A DNA stretch of 64,000 bases from Symsagittifera roscoffensis (taxonomy: Eukaryota; Xenacoelomorpha; Acoela; Convolutidae). Both the position numbers and the translations under genes were made by a program. This document shows positions 60,430 to 64,000 of the stretch, one piece after another; the first letter of the stretch is position 1; every line of letters begins with the position of its first letter. Where the stretch lies: contig NC_087064.1 in NCBI RefSeq assembly GCF_963678635.1, positions 8,777,671-8,841,670 on the forward strand. The letters are read 5' to 3'. The notes beneath the pieces were generated by a model that saw only the letters and a program-made list of their open reading frames with translations, did no database searches and had not been told where the DNA came from.

Positions 60430-61051
60430 GACTTGAAGATGTTTAAAGTTTTTTAAAATAAAATGACTGAACTACCGAAATGAAATTGAGAGAATGAAAG
60501 TATGAAAAGTTTATTACTGAGAATGAGATCAGGAAAGGTTGGCATGGTTCAATTAGGTCAAAACTAAGAACTTTTTAGGCGAGGCTGTCAAATTCTGTTC
60601 ATTCTTTTACGCAGGACGCCTGAGGTAATGTTAAGAACGAATGTGAAAACCCGATTTTTTAGATTTGTGGGATAGCTTCATTATAGTGGCTACGGGCGAA
60701 AGCACTCAAGTTCAAGTTTTCATGATAGATTGCCAGACGTTCTTTGTCATGCTGTTAAAAATTCAGTACCATGATTCATAGCAGTCATTAAATTAACCGT
60801 CACAATAAAAACACAAGAAGGTTTTTAGAGTATTGCCGTGGGAAAAAGTAATTAAATACCCATATAAAAAGTGGTTTATCGTTAAAGAAATTATATCCTT
60901 GTTGATTAGGTTTTTTCAATATGGCTTAAGGCGCTCGTAAAAATTATCACCTAAATTTTTACTTTGGGAGCGCATGATCTGTCTCATATACTGTGATCAG
61001 TCATTCTTCAACGTTCCACACTAAAAACCAGTTGGTTGTTATTGATTTATA
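60430..61051. other. Intergenic stretch inside Polinton
   Basis: I see no gene here. It separates the minus-strand unrecognised ORF from the plus-strand PC4-like ORF, so divergent promoters would be expected in this interval, but no element is convincing by eye. Confidence 0.4.
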
Positions 61052-61342
61052 ATGTACACTTCTCTTGAAACGGATGTTGACTAATTCGATGATTTTAGGG
61101 ATATATCTTCGAAGGATAAACGTGTAGTTAAATTCGGTGCAAAATTATTCGCACATACCGGTACTTACATAACTATCAAATTGTACAAAAAAGACGAAGA
61201 GCGAACTTTCAAGTATCGACAAGGAATAACTTTGTCAACTGGCGAATTCGAGTCCTTGGCGGACAATTATACAAAAATCAAAAGATTGACGAAAGCAAAA
61301 AATTGCGACGTGACTGAAAACCTTAGAGAAAAGCGAAACTAA
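61052..61342 (+). pseudogene. PC4/p15-like DNA-binding protein, one in-frame stop
   Basis: The frame from ATG 61,052 runs 96 codons to TAA at 61,340, with a TAA at 61,082-61,084 after ten codons. The core, VVKFGAKLFAHTGTYITIKL followed by YKKDEERTFKYRQGITLSTGEF, resembles the single-stranded-DNA-binding domain of transcriptional coactivator PC4 (p15): alternating beta strands, then a basic Y-R-Q-G-I turn and a helix. A protein of this kind in a Polinton could bind replicating or viral DNA; that is inference. CTAATTCGATGATTTTAG just before codon 17 looks like an intron 3' end, so the early stop may lie in an intron instead of being a mutation. After the final stop, a shifted frame continues with an acidic SEKECESENDDN segment. 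Confidence 0.5.
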
Positions 61343-61389
61343 TCTAAAAAAATCTTCATTCTCTGAAAAGGAATGCGAAAGTGAAAACG

Positions 61390-62100
61390 ATGATAACTGT
61401 CGGGTTGTGTAACATTATTAACACGTTATTCTATAGAAACTTCAAAGCAATGGTTGAAGCAAGGTATAAGCAATCCCCTGATTATTGCAAATTTTTCATC
61501 CTGAACAATGAACACAACTTCTCACGCTTCGCTTCGAAATCAAATTTTGCGGTATCCTCCCATTCGAATAAGTTAGATTTTTGCAATCATTCGATTGACA
61601 ACGAAAAATATTATCATGTGCAGGTCGAATTCACAAAAGAGTCTACCGATTTACTAAGCAAGATCACTTCAAAAGCCTTCGTTGTCCCTTGTCTTCTCTC
61701 TACATTCAAATATTTAATTTTGGGTTGCTCCAACTATGAATTGTCTGTCCCTCTGATGGAATAACTGAAAATAGCTGTGAATTATAACTCCATCAACAAC
61801 CTAGATGTTTGTGGTGTTCCAGTTCTCAGACAATTGCCTCAAGTTTGCTTCGGCTCGCTGACTGATTTTGTTCAAACTCAAACTGACATGATTACTAACG
61901 TAACACTTGAACGCTTTACTATCATTATGAATGGTGAAAATGCTGCTGAGTTTTCTAGAATAGTTGACATAATTTTAAGTGGGTATGGTTGTATGGAAAT
62001 TGATTCAAACACTTTGTTTGTAAAATTTATCATGGAGAAGAAATTCAAGTTTAAAATATTGGTTTTCTTTCTCTCTTTTGTATATCAAAAAAAAATGTGA
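61390..62100 (+). pseudogene. Unrecognised Polinton-associated ORF with one stop
   Basis: One frame is open from ATG 61,390 to TGA at 62,098, about 236 codons, broken only by TAA at 61,762-61,764 (after SVPLME). The sequence has mixed hydrophobic beta-like stretches (FKYLILGCSNYELSVPL, NVTLERFTIIMNG) and no clear signal peptide. The codons at the far end (KKFKFKILVFFLSF) look like read-through into AT-rich DNA. It follows the PC4-like ORF on the same strand and faces the protease and capsid genes. A minor capsid or other virion role would fit by position but nothing in the sequence proves it. Confidence 0.45.
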
Positions 62101-62317
62101 CTACACAATCGGGAGGCGTTCCCGAGGAGCGTAGCGACGAGCAACGCCGGGTTAGCTATTGCCCGCTAAACCAAATGGCCATGCCTTAATATTTCGAAGG
62201 ACTTGATATGAAACTTTTCGCGGTTCACTTAAACTTGTAGAAAAACAAAATCTGTTGTTGATAAGAATGAAATAAAAAAATGAGTTTATAAATTTTAAAA
62301 AATATCAATAAAATAGG
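62101..62317. other. Convergent gap with short GC-rich hairpin
   Basis: The gap lies between two convergent genes. At 62,115-62,149 GGCGTT and AACGCC enclose a GC-rich segment, a possible hairpin of 6 bp stem, and could serve as a bidirectional 3' end; this is weak. The rest is AT-rich. Confidence 0.3.
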
Positions 62318-62750
62318 TTAGAATAACATATGTTTAGCAAATCTTATCAAATCATGATCATTAAGTTTGAAACCTATTTGAAATCTATTTGTAATTACAG
62401 CATGAGCAACATAAATACAATAAAGTCCGCATAACACTGAATCAGCTGATTGTTTTGGTTTTTTCATCCGTAGTTGATTTCCCTCTTGAATCGTACGTCT
62501 TATATTCTTGTACACGAGGGGATAATCATATAATCTTTTACCTAGAGGATCTTCAAGGAATATCTGTCCTCCAGCTTGAGCAAAAAGCAACCAGTGGGTT
62601 CCAGTCTGATCCGATGGCGACGCATTCATATTCATGAACATATTATTGTTTTTCAGTACTGAAGAGCATGGAAAATTTCAAATGTTATTTCAAACGATAT
62701 TTCAAATGTTTACAACGGTTAACAAGTTCCATTATTTGAATATTATCCAT
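62318..62750 (-). pseudogene. Polinton adenain-like cysteine protease, frameshifted
   Basis: Minus strand. The main frame (62,641 to stop 62,318) has the C5-type protease order: GTHWLLFAQ with the catalytic His, FLEDPLGK with an acidic residue and downstream SADSVLCGLYCIYVAHA with the nucleophile Cys. In adenoviruses and Polintons this enzyme matures capsid proteins. A plausible start, MDNIQIMELVNR, is at ATG 62,750 but in another frame that stops after 21 codons, so at least one frameshift near 62,685 separates it. The start lies 8 bp after the stop of the capsid gene, as expected for neighbouring late genes. The region from 62,690 to 62,640 looks diverged or partly deleted. Length of the whole is about 140 codons, shorter than the usual 180-200. 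Confidence 0.8.
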
Positions 62751-62757
62751 GTCTAGC

Positions 62758-64000
62758 TTAGGTTATAAGAGTGTTTTTGGTAATTTTTCTATCTGAACGC
62801 ACATAAACTGTTGATGCACGCTCTCCCATAAATAAGAACTCGACGTTATTAGCGAGACCTGCGTCAAATTTGAGTTCGACCGAAATAGTGCAATTGGTCA
62901 ATTCAGCAAGAATGAAATCGTGTGAAGCCTCCTGAGTAGACGTGAGATCAAAAGCCATAATATAATGATTATCATAATTAGCGAGACTGATTCCATGACT
63001 AGTGTTCAAAACAAAATCAAGAGCCTCAAGCGTATTGTAATAAATTCTTTTTTTGTCTGACGTTGAGATGGGAGTTCCGGCAATGGGTAGGCCGTTTCTG
63101 TACACAATGATCTCATTCAACCCAATCTTCTGGTAATGAAAAGGGTTTGTCCTATTAGTACCCAAATATGCTTCGTTTATGGTCATTGCTACTATCATTC
63201 TTCGAACAGATTCTTTTGCGAAAACATCCTCTTGTCGCCAGCTTTGTAATCCTGCAGTTGCGAGAAAAATTTTTGGTACTACTTCGATGTAATTGTAAAT
63301 TACCGGGTTCTTCAACAAAATTTTTTCTATTGATGAGAGAACATAGTCACTCGCATTCATCTTTCTGACATAGAGATTAGCTTCGATTATTTGAACCTTG
63401 TAGTGTTTAGCTGCATCTTCAGATATGACAACAAAATCGTTAGGAGAACGTCTAAGAGACAATCTAATTGTCACACCGCTAAGTAGGTGTTTGTAACACG
63501 ATAAGAAGTTGAAAGCAATTTTACCAAATAGCTTCAGCTCGTTCGAGGCCGCAATGAGACCTTTATGCTCCGTAACATCTTCAGCTCTTCTTCCATTACC
63601 GTCAATAGCTGATGAGTTTTCTTCGTAATAATAACCTTGAGAAGCTAACCATATTTTCTTGGCATCATTAACGTATGAAAACTCGGTCTCAATGAAGCTT
63701 TTATGGGCAAAATTAGCGTTGGTAGTTGATATTTTCTCACTATTCAGCGACAGTGTACACTCAGAAAATAATGAAGATAAAGGATTGTTAACAAAATACG
63801 GCGTATCTGTGTTTGCCGCTTCTGTAGCATGTGTTCGAAGCACGGTTATATTGTTTCGAACAATTCGTGCAACTATTTCCAAACGAGTACGTCAAACTCG
63901 AGCATAGGACCATCAGGAGAGTAGGAAGGTCCAATTTTTTGGGTGAATGCGTTTTCAAAAGTGACAAGTAAAGGCGGTTTTTCAAATAATTCCAGCGAGT
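62758..64000 (-). pseudogene. Polinton major capsid protein, 5' end outside window
   Basis: The minus-strand frame from 63,882 to the stop at 62,758 covers 374 codons that match the double-jelly-roll major capsid protein of Polintons and adintoviruses, often labelled F54H12.2-like in invertebrate genomes. Recognisable blocks are NNPLSSLFSECTLSLN, NANFAHKSFIETEFSY, GVTIRLSLRRSPNDFVVIS, NEAYLGTNRTNPFHYQKIGL and FLFMGERASTVYVRSDR. Upstream, LFEKPPLLVTFENAF and SYSPDGPMLEFDVLVW near 63,990-63,890 are the expected beginning in a different frame, ended by a TAG at about 63,873. So there is a frameshift near 63,880 and the start codon lies at or beyond the window edge. No stop interrupts the rest, making it the best preserved Polinton gene here. 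Confidence 0.88.

Noticed and set aside
62115-62149. Transcription terminator or replication origin at the GC-rich hairpin
   Set aside because: The stem is only 6 bp and no other signal supports a function.

Overview
This window is AT-rich genomic DNA from an animal, most likely an invertebrate. It has spliceosomal GT-AG introns, a megasatellite-scale tandem array, a Penelope-like retroelement, an RLE-type non-LTR reverse transcriptase relic and a decayed Polinton/Maverick (adintovirus-like) element. Nothing in it is bacterial. I cannot name the species. A run of exactly 200 N marks a scaffold gap. The only gene that looks like a host gene is a small six-exon gene for a secreted protein.

Layout. 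(1) From 1 to about 35,180 is one head-to-tail satellite array with a monomer of about 229 bp, roughly 150 copies. It enters from the left and decays at its right edge into diverged and internally deleted monomers. Inside it, higher-order periods change along the array: about 2.29 kb, 920 bp, 1,140 bp, 1,366 bp, 915 bp and 686 bp. (2) From 35,183 to 39,350 there is non-repetitive DNA, a 0.5 kb foldback MITE and, on the minus strand, a six-exon gene with signal peptide and SUEL-lectin-like cysteine pattern. (3) From about 39,770 to 42,900 there is a Penelope-like element (RT plus GIY-YIG) that carries a PHD-type zinc finger inside its RT palm and is broken by one frameshift. It is followed by two copies of a hammerhead-like motif. 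(4) From 43,600 to the N gap there is a decayed minus-strand RT with zinc-knuckle and restriction-like endonuclease C-terminus. (5) From 46,085 to 47,600 there are simple and 85-bp repeats. (6) From 47,630 to 49,740 there is a long inverted-repeat element containing a smaller inverted duplication of a coding-like segment. (7) From 49,617 to 55,388 there is a 2.9 kb direct tandem duplication that copied the 3' end of a Polinton polymerase gene together with a GC-rich palindromic MITE. (8) From 54,965 to 64,000 there is a Polinton: protein-primed-type DNA polymerase B, adenain-like protease and double-jelly-roll major capsid protein on the minus strand, plus a PC4-like protein and two unrecognised ORFs. 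All are broken by frameshifts or stops.

Together this is a satellite edge in which transposable elements of four classes have accumulated and decayed. No integrase or packaging ATPase of the Polinton is visible; they may lie beyond 64,000 or be lost. The most unusual points are the PHD finger embedded between RT motifs B and C, the spliced structure of the Polinton polymerase, the changing higher-order structure of the satellite, and the nested inverted duplications at 47.6-49.7 kb.
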